A DNA stretch of 32,454 nt from Nitrospirota bacterium (GTDB taxonomy: Bacteria; Nitrospirota; Thermodesulfovibrionia; Thermodesulfovibrionales; JdFR-85): NCBI GenBank assembly GCA_015484595.1, contig WFMM01000158.1, positions 1 through 32,454 on the forward strand. The letters are read 5' to 3'. This document shows, one piece after another, positions 8,359-17,628 of this stretch; positions within the stretch are counted from its first letter, which is position 1; each line of letters starts with the position of its first letter. Made by a program: the position numbers and the translations under genes. Under the pieces are notes generated by a model that was not told the DNA's origin, ran no database searches, and saw only the letters and a list, made by a program, of their open reading frames with translations.

Positions 8359-9162
8359 TTAACCTCCTATATTTGATTCTTTCTTTTTTAAACCTTTTCT
8401 CACACTCACAACACCCGCAAGCCCGCTTCCAAGAAGAAGCAGGGTTGAGGGCTCGGGTACGGGGGAAGCTCCACCGCTACCTCCGGTACTACTAGCAAAG
8501 CTTACATCCGCAGGACGCACGGCAATGCCGACGCCGAACCGATTATCAGGTTGCCCACCCTGTAAGCCGCTCCAGAAATCAAAGAACCATGCAAAATCCG
8601 GATGACGTAAGTAGTACTTGTTTTTATAATTCGTACCATACCAATATCTATAATAACTCTTGAGATTATCAAAGGGACCGGTATTTTTTAGACCATAGCC
8701 TGACCGTCGGAGTTTACCACTTGTATCATAAAGGGCAAGATTGTCAAGCTCATCGTAAAAGAGGTGCGCCAATTCGCCTGTTGAGGTATCTACATTAAAA
8801 CCACAGTCTGTACCTGAGTAACCCCAATTATTACAGCCGTCATTGCCATTGTCATTGACCTTTGGCAAACGCCAGTTCCCTGTCCATGAAACGGTTACCC
8901 CAGGGTCAAAGTTGTAGGTCAAGAACCTGTGTAAACTATTAGTCCAGCTAACATAGGATGACCAGCTTTTATAATATGTGGGGGTTAAAAAGATTACAGT
9001 ATAATCCAACCACACGATTCCCAGGTCATCGTCATAGATGAGGTTGTAGTCAGAAGAGTTGTAAGTGGCTGTTCCAATTTTAATTAGCGTTGCTTGAGAT
9101 GCTGATAAAGCACCTGACAAAAATATTAGAATGCTTAAAAAAACAAGTACCCTTTTCATCAT
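8359..9162 (-). CDS. PEP-CTERM protein with DUF1566/Lcl-like domain
   Basis: 267 aa; LIYDDDLGIVWLDYT...WRLPKVND pattern; C-terminus VPEPSTLLLLGSGLAGVVSVRKGLKKKE. One nt separates it from the downstream PEP-CTERM gene. Confidence 0.88.
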   Translation of the reverse strand: MMKRVLVFLSILIFLSGALSASQATLIKIGTATYNSSDYNLIYDDDLGIVWLDYTVIFLTPTYYKSWSSYVSWTNSLHRFLTYNFDPGVTVSWTGNWRLPKVNDNGNDGCNNWGYSGTDCGFNVDTSTGELAHLFYDELDNLALYDTSGKLRRSGYGLKNTGPFDNLKSYYRYWYGTNYKNKYYLRHPDFAWFFDFWSGLQGGQPDNRFGVGIAVRPADVSFASSTGGSGGASPVPEPSTLLLLGSGLAGVVSVRKGLKKKESNIGG

Positions 9163-9366
9163 TTATCACCTCCAGTCCTTAATTTTTTAATATCCGTAAA
9201 ACAAGTGTCCTATCCATGAAAATCAAGAATTCGTTTCAGATACAGAATTGTTAAACATTAATACTTAGTAGAATGAAAGAGATAAATGAAATAAAGAGAA
9301 GATAATTAGGGTTGTTATTCTTTTAAACTATTCATTCTTATCACCTCCCCTAACAAAAAACTCTCA

Positions 9367-9381
9367 GCAAATAACATGCCA
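9367..9381 (-). promoter_or_regulatory. Sigma-54 (-24/-12) promoter of PEP-CTERM operon 2
   Basis: Minus strand TGGCATGTTATTTGC, GG-N10-GC exact. Confidence 0.85.
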
Positions 9382-9439
9382 ACGATAAATTATTATTAAT
9401 TTTTCAATACTTATAAAAATACAAAAAATTAAACCATAA

Positions 9440-9468
9440 AAAAAGTGTAAAGTTATTTTACACTTTTT
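9440..9468. promoter_or_regulatory. Palindrome AAAAAGTGTAAA-N5-TTTACACTTTTT upstream of PEP-CTERM operon 2
   Basis: 12-bp perfect arms; counterpart of 6192-6214. Confidence 0.7.
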
Positions 9469-9524
9469 ATGAACTAAAAAATCGGCTAATAATAATTTTA
9501 TGTATAAAATTCAATAAGTTAGAA

Positions 9525-9567
9525 CTGTAAAATTTTCCGACAGTTAAGTGTAAAGTTTCCCGACAGT
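9525..9567. promoter_or_regulatory. Paired activator-like boxes (PEP-CTERM locus 2)
   Basis: CTGTAAAATTTTCCGACAGT (9525-9544) and GTGTAAAGTTTCCCGACAGT (9548-9567). Confidence 0.8.
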
Positions 9568-9739
9568 TACGGTTAATTAGCTTAAATGTCCATCCAATAA
9601 AGAGGTTATGTTTTTAATAAAGATTGTGGAAATAGTCTCTTGGCATTTGAAAAAAAGCATTTTTAATTCTTTCATATAAAAAGAATGCTATAATAAAAAA
9701 GCTCCAGACTATAGGGGACAGATACTGAACAAAATTGCT

Positions 9740-10648
9740 ATGACAGCAGAGCTTAAACAGATAACATTGGAGAAAATTACTAAGATACTCTCTGAAAGAC
9801 TTAAGAGAGTATCTTTAGATGTAATTTCAGCAGCTATTTATGGCTCCTGGGCAAAGGGTTTACAAACAGAAGACTCTGATATAGACTTACTGATTATCTC
9901 AAATTCAGTAAATCCTAAAAGGCACAGGAGGGGAAAAGAGATTGCTTTAATAAAAGAGGAACTCTCCATCGGGTATCCGCTCGATATTATTCTCCTTACA
10001 CAGAAAGAATGTATCTCAAACTTTAGAAACCATAACCCTCTTTTTTTAGACATTGCCTGCGAAGGTGTTATATTGTTAGACAGAGGTGGATTTCTTAAAG
10101 CTTTGATCAAAGAGACCAGGGAATACATTAAACAGAAAGATATTGAAAAACTTAAAGATGGCTGGAGATATCCGGTTAAATACAGAGAGGCAACATATCT
10201 TTCCAGTGTAAGCAATAAAGACTTTGCCCTTGCTATGTTAAAAGATGGAAGAAGGGATTTTGAGATAGGTTTGTCCCTTACCAGGGATGGTTATTTTGAT
10301 AAAGCCATATACCATTTTCAACAGGCAGTGGAGAAATCTATTAAGGCCGTGCTTATATCCTTTGGAGAATTCAAGAAAACGCATTTTGTCGGTGAAGTAT
10401 TGATTCAAAAATTAAAAGATATTGAGATTGACAATGAGTGGAAAGATAAATTAATAATGGCTTCAAAGATTAGCTCTGAATTGGAACCCGAAGTAACATG
10501 GAGCAGGTATCCTGGAATTGAACATGGGCAGCTATGGATACCCTATGAAGAATACTCAAAAGAGGATGCTATAGGTGATAAAGAGAAGGCTGAAACAGTA
10601 ATAACAATCACCTCAGAGTTTATTAAATGGTGGTTTAAGGAAAAGTAG
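9740..10648 (+). CDS. Fused nucleotidyltransferase-HEPN protein
   Basis: 302 aa; N-terminal AAIYGSWAKGLQTEDSDIDLLII (MNT), C-terminal DGRRDFEIGLSLTRDGYFDKAIYHFQQAVEKSIKAVLISFG (HEPN). Confidence 0.88.
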   Translation: MTAELKQITLEKITKILSERLKRVSLDVISAAIYGSWAKGLQTEDSDIDLLIISNSVNPKRHRRGKEIALIKEELSIGYPLDIILLTQKECISNFRNHNPLFLDIACEGVILLDRGGFLKALIKETREYIKQKDIEKLKDGWRYPVKYREATYLSSVSNKDFALAMLKDGRRDFEIGLSLTRDGYFDKAIYHFQQAVEKSIKAVLISFGEFKKTHFVGEVLIQKLKDIEIDNEWKDKLIMASKISSELEPEVTWSRYPGIEHGQLWIPYEEYSKEDAIGDKEKAETVITITSEFIKWWFKEK

Positions 10649-10656
10649 ATTACAGT

Positions 10657-12576
10657 TTATCTTTTCTGTCTGAACTGGCTGATGATTTTTTCTCCTTCCT
10701 CAATATTGTGAATGGCTGCTGAACGGAGCTGTCTCCACCTTTTTTTCTTTTTCTTTGAAAAGCCCTTTGAGAGGGTGTCTATCTCCTTTATCTCCTTCAT
10801 AAGCCTAATAAACTTCTCTTTGTATCTTTTGTATTTTCCTCTGTCAGTCTTTATTGAGAAATCCCCGGGCATTGACCACTTGTCGCCAAGGTAAATCCAG
10901 GTGGCAAAGTCACTGAGCTTTGCACCTGGAAGGAGTCTGATTGGGGTTGTGTTTTTAATGTCAACGAATCTCAGCCCTTTACTGTCTGCGATGATTTTAT
11001 GATTGCCTTTGAAGGTATCTGCTCCGTCGTAGTCATTAAACTCCCAGGTGCTGTAAGATATCTGGGTCTCCGAGGCATGGCAGCTATCGCAGTCTCTTGC
11101 CTTTCGGAAAGGATGGGCTGCCTGCTCTATCTCTATCCAGAGGAGGTGTTTATTGTTTGCAGGCAGGCCATCAAAGGTGCCAACGATGTAGTAGGCATCT
11201 CTGGTTTCACCATTGGGCCAGCGGAATTTAATCTTTCCTGATGGAGGGACATCCCTCTTTATGTTACCCACGCTGTGGGGCCAGACCTTAACAGGCATCC
11301 AGCGACCCTTCTGGTCCTTCATGATGATCGGTGGCTCCTGAATACCGTAATAAAGGGAGTACTTATGAAAGGGATTTGGCCTCTCGGCAACACTGCCTGG
11401 TCCCCAGACAGTAAGCTGATAACCACCAAGCCTCCGGACATGGCAGGTGGCACAGTCGAGGTTTTTGTGGATGCCCTTTGCGTGGGCATCTTCGGTTTCT
11501 ATGTGACAGTCCTGACAGGTGGCAGCCCTCTCAAGGTCACCCATGCCATTTTCACCTGTTGGGTGACAGTCCACGCAGGTGATACCCAGTTTGTAATGCA
11601 CATCAGGCTTCATGCCCTGAGGGATGGAGTAGTCACCACCAGGGTAGGTCTCTCCCCTTCTGCTAATCATTGCACCGGGGTGACACTGCGAGGCGGTTCT
11701 TCCACCACCAAGACAGGTCTCAGGTGGTGGCACCCTTGAAAAGGAGTGTCTTCCCCTTTTGTTTGACGGTGTGTAGTGGCAATCGAGACATCCTGCGTGG
11801 CAGACATTACAGAACTTCTGTTTGTCCTCAGCCTGTCCCTTTGAGAAGGGGACATTCAGGTCTTCCATAATCTCCTTAGTGTTTTTGTAATCAAAGCCTG
11901 CCTTTTTAAGCACCTCTGGGGGTTGAAGGTCTGCAAAGGATGGGCCACAGTTGTGAGGACCGTAGGGTTTTAGCCAGGTGCGCATGGTTCGCTGACGGTA
12001 GTTTCTTGCCATTATGCTTTTTCTGAACTGTTTCAGTTCATCAGGATGACAGTCGGGCCTGCCGCAGGTCTTCTCTGCTATCCTGGGGTCAAAACCAAGG
12101 GTCTCTGGGTCACGGTCGTGCCAGAGGATGTTTCGGACATCCTCAAGCATGTAGAGTTCACCCTGGTAAAGCTCCTTTGGCATGAGGGCAAACATCCTGT
12201 CGTCCCCGGTTTCTCTTAATGGTCCAGGGTAGCCACGGTTTCTCGGAAGCAGCGAGCCGTCCATGCCAACTATCAGCATCTTAAGCATACCCCTGTGTGC
12301 CTTTTTCATGTCCTTTGCCCTGCCGTCTCCGAGGTGACAGTCACGACAGAGGATGTTAGGGTGGTGACTCTGTTTTTGAACCTCCTCAGGAGTGATGTAG
12401 GCCCACTCTGCGTTTAGCTTTTTAAGCAGTTTTTTGTTACTGTGGCATCGGATGCATTCGGCGGAGGAATCCTTCCATGACCTGTAGCCAAGAAAACCCA
12501 CAATAAGAAAAAACTGAAGTGCAAGTGCGATGACTGCGCCTTTGGTGAGCCTCGAGCTTATCCGTCCGACACTCAT
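10657..12576 (-). CDS. Membrane-anchored multiheme cytochrome c
   Basis: 639 aa; N-terminal TM then CIRCH, CRDCH, CGRPDCH (CX4CH), CNVCH, CLDCH, CLGGGRTASQCH (CX9CH), CVDCH, CQDCH, CATCH, CDSCH. Confidence 0.9.
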   Translation of the reverse strand: MSVGRISSRLTKGAVIALALQFFLIVGFLGYRSWKDSSAECIRCHSNKKLLKKLNAEWAYITPEEVQKQSHHPNILCRDCHLGDGRAKDMKKAHRGMLKMLIVGMDGSLLPRNRGYPGPLRETGDDRMFALMPKELYQGELYMLEDVRNILWHDRDPETLGFDPRIAEKTCGRPDCHPDELKQFRKSIMARNYRQRTMRTWLKPYGPHNCGPSFADLQPPEVLKKAGFDYKNTKEIMEDLNVPFSKGQAEDKQKFCNVCHAGCLDCHYTPSNKRGRHSFSRVPPPETCLGGGRTASQCHPGAMISRRGETYPGGDYSIPQGMKPDVHYKLGITCVDCHPTGENGMGDLERAATCQDCHIETEDAHAKGIHKNLDCATCHVRRLGGYQLTVWGPGSVAERPNPFHKYSLYYGIQEPPIIMKDQKGRWMPVKVWPHSVGNIKRDVPPSGKIKFRWPNGETRDAYYIVGTFDGLPANNKHLLWIEIEQAAHPFRKARDCDSCHASETQISYSTWEFNDYDGADTFKGNHKIIADSKGLRFVDIKNTTPIRLLPGAKLSDFATWIYLGDKWSMPGDFSIKTDRGKYKRYKEKFIRLMKEIKEIDTLSKGFSKKKKKRWRQLRSAAIHNIEEGEKIISQFRQKR

Positions 12577-12577
12577 A

Positions 12578-13357
12578 CTACTCCTTTATACAGAGACGTT
12601 TTATACCAAGGGCCTTGCCTGTTTTTTCGTCCACCTCTATGCAGACAGCAGAAAACATCCAGCCCCCCTTTGCGGTCTCAAACTTTTTTGGCAACTGGGT
12701 GATGAACTTTTTGACAATGATATCACTTTTAACCCCTATAACAGAGTTCTTTGGCCCGGTCATTCCCACATCAGTGATGTAGGCAGTTTCACCAGGCAGT
12801 ATCTGTTCGTCAGCAGTCTGGACATGGGTGTGGGTGCCTAAAAGGGCGGTAACCCTTCCATCAAGAAAATACGCCATTGCCAGTTTTTCCGATGTGGCCT
12901 CTGCATGAAGGTCTACGATGATGATGTTGGTCTCTTTCTTAATTGCTTCAATCTCTTTTTCCACTGTCCTGAAGGGACAATCCATAAGCCCCATAAAGAC
13001 CCTGCCCGAGAGGTTTATTATCCCCACCTTTACAGAGTTTGATGCCCTGTAAACGATGGAGCCCCTACCAGGCACACCGGGTGGGTAGTTAAGGGGGCGA
13101 AGGATGCGGTCTTCCTTTGGAAGCAGCGAAAGGGCCTCCTTTTTGTCCCAGATGTGGTTTCCCGAGGTCATTATGTGGATGCCTGCTGAGAAGAGCTCAG
13201 AGGCCGTCTTTTCAGTGATGCCAAAACCACCAGCAGCGTTTTCACAATTGGCAATTACGAGGTCTAATTTTAGTTTTTTTATGAGGTCAGGAAGGATGGC
13301 CTTGACTGCCCTCCTTCCTGGTTTTCCAACTATGTCGCCAATAAAAAGGATGTTCAT
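12578..13357 (-). CDS. ymdB: YmdB/TIGR00282-family metallophosphoesterase
   Basis: 259 aa; MNILFIGDIVGKPGRRAVKAILPDL...NCENAAGGFGIT...TSGNHIWDKKE; directly downstream of rny. Confidence 0.93.
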   Translation of the reverse strand: MNILFIGDIVGKPGRRAVKAILPDLIKKLKLDLVIANCENAAGGFGITEKTASELFSAGIHIMTSGNHIWDKKEALSLLPKEDRILRPLNYPPGVPGRGSIVYRASNSVKVGIINLSGRVFMGLMDCPFRTVEKEIEAIKKETNIIIVDLHAEATSEKLAMAYFLDGRVTALLGTHTHVQTADEQILPGETAYITDVGMTGPKNSVIGVKSDIIVKKFITQLPKKFETAKGGWMFSAVCIEVDEKTGKALGIKRLCIKE

Positions 13358-13366
13358 CTGAGGTGC

Positions 13367-14929
13367 CTACCTGGCATAATCTACAAACCTCGTCTCCCTG
13401 ATGACCATCACCTTTATCTGTCCTGGATAGGTGAGCTCTGACTGAACCTTCTTGGCAATCTCTCTGGCAATCAGGGACGACATGTCATCAGAGATGTCCT
13501 CGGGTTTAACGATGATGCGGATCTCCCTGCCAGCCTGCATGGTGTAACACTTTTCCACACCGTCAAAGGCTGTGGCAATCTCCTCAAGCTTCTGTAGCCG
13601 TTTTATGTAGTTTTCTATGCTTTCCCTTCTTACGCCTGGACGGGCTGCAGAAAGTGCATCAGCAGCAGCCACCAGTGCTGATTCCACGCAGTTGGGGTCA
13701 ATGTCACCGTGATGGCAGGCAATGGCGTTTAGCACTCGCTCGTCCTCACCGTACTTTCTTGCTATATCATAGCCTATCTCGTGGTGAGAGCCCTCAATCT
13801 CGTGGTCAACTGCCTTTCCTATGTCGTGAAGAAGACCTGCCCTCTTTGCAAGTTTTACATCCACCCCGAGCTCTCCAGCCATTATGCCTGCAAGATAGGC
13901 AACCTCCCTTGAGTGCTGAAGCACATTCTGTCCGTAGGATGTCCTGTACTTGAGACGGCCAAGCAGGTTGATAAGGTCAGGGTGTATCCCGCTCAGACCA
14001 AGGTCAAACACTGCCTTTTCACCCTCTTCTTTGATGGTTGCCTCAACCTCTTTCCTCACTTTATTGACCACCTCTTCGATTCGGGCAGGGTGTATTCTGC
14101 CGTCAGAGATAAGCCTTTCAAGCGAGATGCGGGCAATCTCTCTCCTCACAGGGTCAAAGGACGAAAGGGTGACCATCTCGGGGGTGTCGTCAACTATCAG
14201 GTCAACCCCTGTGGCTGCCTCGAGTGCCCTTATGTTTCTTCCCTCACGGCCTATTATCCTTCCCTTCATCTCGTCATTGGGAAGCGGGACAGCCGTAACA
14301 GTGGCATCAGCCACATATTCACTTGCATAACGCTGTATGGCAAGGGAGATTATCTCCTTTGCCTTCTTCTCTGCCGTATCCCTTGCCTCGTCCTCAATGG
14401 ACTTTACGAGTTTGGCTGCCTCAAAACGGGATTCCTCCTCAACCCGTGCAAGGAGCTCCCTTTTTGCCTCCTCTGCCGTCATGCCTGCAATCTGCTCCAG
14501 TTTTTTCTGCTGCTCATCAAGCAGTCTTTTTAACTGCTCGTCCCTTTCCTTTATAGACCTTTCTCTGCCAAGGAGACTCTTTTCTCGGTGAATAAGGTCT
14601 GCCTCCCGTTTTTCAAGCTGGTCGAGTTTTCGTTCAAGGTTTTCCTCTTTATTACTGAGCCGTCTTTCAATACGATTAAGCTCGTTTCTCCTTTCCCTCT
14701 GCTCCTTTTCAGCCTCAGAGCGGGCACGGTAAAGGATGTCCTTTGCCTCAAGCTGTGCCTCACGCTTTATACGCTCTGCCTCCCTTTCAGCCTCTCTTAT
14801 AACCCTGTTACGCTCCTGTTCAAAGTTTATCTCCTGCTGCTTAGCACCTTTTTTATTTAAAAGGATAACTATTACCGATATGGCGCCACCAATCACAAGA
14901 CCAATCAACAGGTATATAACCGTATTCAT
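13367..14929 (-). CDS. rny: Ribonuclease Y
   Basis: 520 aa; N-terminal TM and coiled coil, KH domain [30 protein letters not shown] domain [17 protein letters not shown]...[12 protein letters not shown]. Confidence 0.97.
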   Translation of the reverse strand: MNTVIYLLIGLVIGGAISVIVILLNKKGAKQQEINFEQERNRVIREAEREAERIKREAQLEAKDILYRARSEAEKEQRERRNELNRIERRLSNKEENLERKLDQLEKREADLIHREKSLLGRERSIKERDEQLKRLLDEQQKKLEQIAGMTAEEAKRELLARVEEESRFEAAKLVKSIEDEARDTAEKKAKEIISLAIQRYASEYVADATVTAVPLPNDEMKGRIIGREGRNIRALEAATGVDLIVDDTPEMVTLSSFDPVRREIARISLERLISDGRIHPARIEEVVNKVRKEVEATIKEEGEKAVFDLGLSGIHPDLINLLGRLKYRTSYGQNVLQHSREVAYLAGIMAGELGVDVKLAKRAGLLHDIGKAVDHEIEGSHHEIGYDIARKYGEDERVLNAIACHHGDIDPNCVESALVAAADALSAARPGVRRESIENYIKRLQKLEEIATAFDGVEKCYTMQAGREIRIIVKPEDISDDMSSLIAREIAKKVQSELTYPGQIKVMVIRETRFVDYAR

Positions 14930-16200
14930 TTCCGTCCTCTCCTCCTTCTGTTCATTAGTGATTTTATAGTTTTTTCATAGCCCTGGTCAGAGGGGATGTA
15001 AAAGCTCCTCTGACGCTCCATGTACTGTTGCGGGACATAATGTCCCTGAAAGTCGTGGGGATACTTATAACCCACTCCCCTGTTAAGCCTCTTTGCTCCA
15101 GGGTAGTGGGCATCCTTCAGGTGTGATGGAACCTCCTGAAGGGGCTCGTTCCTTACTGCCTCAAGGGCAGCCTCTATTGCCCTGTAAGAGGCATTACTCT
15201 TAGGTGCAGTGGCAACATAGAGGGTTGCCTGTGCAAGGGGTATCCTCCCCTCAGGCATACCGATCTTTTCAACTGCCTGCATTGCAGCCACTGAGACCTG
15301 GAGTGCCTGTGGGTCAGCGTTTCCGACATCTTCAGAGGCACAGATAACGATTCTGCGGGCAATAAACATGGGGTCTTCGCCAGATTCAATCATCCTTGCA
15401 AGCCAGTAAAGGGCAGCATCCGGGTCAGAGCCTCTCATGCTCTTGATAAAGGCAGAGATGATGTTGTAGTGCTCCTCTTCGTCGTAGTAGAGCATCCCTG
15501 TCTGAATGCTTTCTCTGACTCTGTCAGGGGTGATGACGGTTGGGGATATTCCTTCTTTATAGTTTGCAAGAAAGGCAAGCTCAAGAAGATTAAGAGCCTT
15601 CCTTGCATCGCCTGATGCGTGCAGTGCAATCAACTTAAGGGTCTGCCTGTCAATACTTATCTCATATTCACCAAGACCCTTTGGTGAGCTAAGTGCACGC
15701 TCAAGAAGGACGAGGATTTCCTCCTCTTTCAGAGGCTTGAACTCAAAGATGTGAGACCTTGAAGCAAGGGCAGGTATCAGGGCAAAAAAGGGATTCTGTG
15801 TTGAGGCACCAATCAGGGTTATGTCACCCGATTCGACATGGGGTAGCAGGGCATCCTGCTGGAGTCGGTTGAAACGGTGGATTTCATCAACAAAGAGTAT
15901 GGTCCTTTCCCTTTTTGCAAAAACAAGGGCATCTCTTATGTCTTTGACACCAGAAGTTACGGCATTAAGTGAGATGTACCTGGCACGGGTTTTTCTGGCA
16001 ATAATCCTTGAAAGTGCGGTCTTGCCAGTGCCTGGAGGTCCATAGAGTATGAGAGAGACGATACGGTCCTCCTCAATAAGACGCCTCAGTGGTTTACCCT
16101 CACCAAGGAGTTCCTGCTGTCCACAGAACTCTTCAAGGCTTTCGGGCATCATGCGCCATGCAAGGGGTCTTTCCCTTTTATCGTTAAAAAACAGTTCCAT
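14926..16200 (-). CDS. rarA: Replication-associated recombination protein A (RarA/MgsA AAA ATPase)
   Basis: 424 aa; [56 protein letters not shown]. Confidence 0.96.
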   Translation of the reverse strand: MELFFNDKRERPLAWRMMPESLEEFCGQQELLGEGKPLRRLIEEDRIVSLILYGPPGTGKTALSRIIARKTRARYISLNAVTSGVKDIRDALVFAKRERTILFVDEIHRFNRLQQDALLPHVESGDITLIGASTQNPFFALIPALASRSHIFEFKPLKEEEILVLLERALSSPKGLGEYEISIDRQTLKLIALHASGDARKALNLLELAFLANYKEGISPTVITPDRVRESIQTGMLYYDEEEHYNIISAFIKSMRGSDPDAALYWLARMIESGEDPMFIARRIVICASEDVGNADPQALQVSVAAMQAVEKIGMPEGRIPLAQATLYVATAPKSNASYRAIEAALEAVRNEPLQEVPSHLKDAHYPGAKRLNRGVGYKYPHDFQGHYVPQQYMERQRSFYIPSDQGYEKTIKSLMNRRRRGRK

Positions 16201-16278
16201 AGTTGATAATAAAACAGATTAAGTTCTCTTATGGTGAAGCTACCTTTGGAGGGTTGTTTGTGAAAAGTCTTTAGAAAA

Positions 16279-16656
16279 TTATATTGTGTTTAAAACTAAA
16301 TATCCCTTTTCCCGGAATCCATTGTTTTTGAGATGCCTTCTATATTGTTTAAGTAGTCTACCTTTGATTCCAGGCCATACAGGTCTTTTATTTCCAAGGC
16401 CATTGCCTCCAAAAGTATAATTCACCATAAGAGGTTTTAACATCCCGCCCAAAGGTGTTGATGCAAAATTAGACCCCATAAAGACAGGTGGGTGCCCTGA
16501 AGGGTGTTTAGGCTTCCGAGCACTCAACAGGCCACAGAAACAGGACAGTGCGATGAGTATTTCTGTCACGGTTGAGTGCTCGGCCTGCTCACCACATCCC
16601 TTACCCGGACTCCCAAAAGGTCCAAGATGTCGGATCAACTTTTCCATCATAATCAC
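16279..16656 (-). other. Doubtful 125-aa ORF overlapping candidate 6S RNA
   Basis: Listed ORF; the first half lies over the structured RNA region; no recognised family. Confidence 0.3.
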
Positions 16657-16684
16657 CAGAGGGCAGGAAAATTATCCTACTCTT
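16445..16684 (-). ncRNA. ssrS: Candidate 6S RNA (ends approximate)
   Basis: Minus strand has UGGUGAGCAGG-[CCGAGCACUCAAC...GUUGAGUGCUCGG]-AAGCCUAAA, resembling the E. coli 6S segment GGUGAGCAUG-CUCGG..CCGAG-AAGCCUUAAA. Flanking AAGGGAUG/CACCCUU, UUGGACC/GGUCUAA and GUUGAU/AUCAAC can pair to form a long rod. Upstream promoter-like TTGCAA-17-TTATAA. Lies upstream of rarA. Confidence 0.68.
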
Positions 16685-16742
16685 TTATAACAAATGTGAG
16701 GGTTATGTTGCAAGTTTAAAAATGAAAAGGATGGTAAAAAAA

Positions 16743-16773
16743 TTGACCAAACCCGAAAGCCGGGCTTGATCAA
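16743..16773 (-). terminator. Rho-independent terminator after tusA
   Basis: Minus strand TTGATCAAGCCCG-GCTTT-CGGGTTTGGTCAA then TTTTTTT. Confidence 0.9.
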
Positions 16774-16808
16774 CAGGTTTGGGGAGGGTCAAAAGACTTA
16801 TATCCAGT

Positions 16809-17048
16809 TTAGTTTTTTCTTATGTAAAACTTAAACACACCATCCTCTTTTTCACTGGATAAAAGCTCGTGACCAAGCTTTTTCAAAAGTGCCGGTATGT
16901 CTGCAGCAGAGCCAGGGTCAGTTGCCTGAACCTCAAGTATCTGGCCTGAATTGATTTCCTGAAGTGCCTTTTTGGTCTTAAGCACCGGCATTGGACAGTT
17001 AAGTCCCTTTGCATCAATGACCTTGTCTGCCTTGATCTCTGTCATCAT
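16809..17048 (-). CDS. tusA: TusA-family sulfurtransferase
   Basis: 79 aa; DAKGLNCPMPVLKTKKALQEINSGQILEVQATDPGS (CPxP motif). Confidence 0.92.
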   Translation of the reverse strand: MMTEIKADKVIDAKGLNCPMPVLKTKKALQEINSGQILEVQATDPGSAADIPALLKKLGHELLSSEKEDGVFKFYIRKN

Positions 17049-17097
17049 CTCTTTCCTCCTTTATCGTGGTATTAGCCTGTTTAACAGGTTCACAGTT

Positions 17098-17628
17098 TTA
17101 CTTCTCACCATACTCCCCGTATTCATCGATGACATCCTGAACGAGGTCGTGAAGGAGATTTTCCACGGGCTGAAGCACATCTCTGTTGCTGTTGTCATTC
17201 CATATCAGGTGCCTATAGGAAAGATACACCCTTTCCTCGTTGTCAGGCAGTGTATAAACCATTATCTGATAGGGGCAAAAGGATATAAAGTGTGGATTGC
17301 GTTCAAGCATGTTCCTTGATATAACGGCACTACAAAACTCCATGACCTTTGCTTTTAAGTATATCTTTTTCGTTCTTCCAAGGGCCTTTCCTGTGCGGTC
17401 AAGCATCTCCTGTATGTGAGAAACGCTTGAGATGACCATCCCCCTCTGGTTCAGCGCAAACTTAAGACTATCCCACACATCATCGAAGTTGCCTCTGACA
17501 CTTTTAATGACCACTGCCTCCTTGTAATGGGGTATCTGTTTCCTGACCGCCTGCCTGGTACTACACTGAAGTAACGATATCATCAGAGGAAATGCTATAA
17601 ACAGGGCCATGATCTTTTGGGCCTTCAT
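17098..17628 (-). CDS. DUF302-domain lipoprotein
   Basis: Start at 17628 (TAATG overlap with yeeE stop); lipobox-like LISLLQC; DUF302-like sequence. Confidence 0.78.
   Translation of the reverse strand: MKAQKIMALFIAFPLMISLLQCSTRQAVRKQIPHYKEAVVIKSVRGNFDDVWDSLKFALNQRGMVISSVSHIQEMLDRTGKALGRTKKIYLKAKVMEFCSAVISRNMLERNPHFISFCPYQIMVYTLPDNEERVYLSYRHLIWNDNSNRDVLQPVENLLHDLVQDVIDEYGEYGEK

Noticed and set aside
9645-9664. Plus-strand TTGGCATTTGAAAAAAAGC as sigma-54 promoter for the MNT-HEPN gene
   Set aside because: Spacing between GG and GC is 13, not 10; a TGC-TATAAT extended -10 shared with the other HEPN locus is the better candidate.
11275-11739. 154-aa plus-strand ORF antisense to multiheme cytochrome
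   Set aside because: Shadow ORF; the cytochrome frame is strongly supported by heme motifs.
13654-14591. Long plus-strand ORFs opposite rny
   Set aside because: Shadow ORFs antisense to a confidently identified RNase Y; no independent domain or RBS support.
16516-16583. Terminal inverted repeats of a small mobile element (CCGAGCACTCAAC...GTTGAGTGCTCGG)
   Set aside because: Arms are only ~70 bp apart end to end, no target duplication or transposase; context fits the apical hairpin of a 6S-like RNA.
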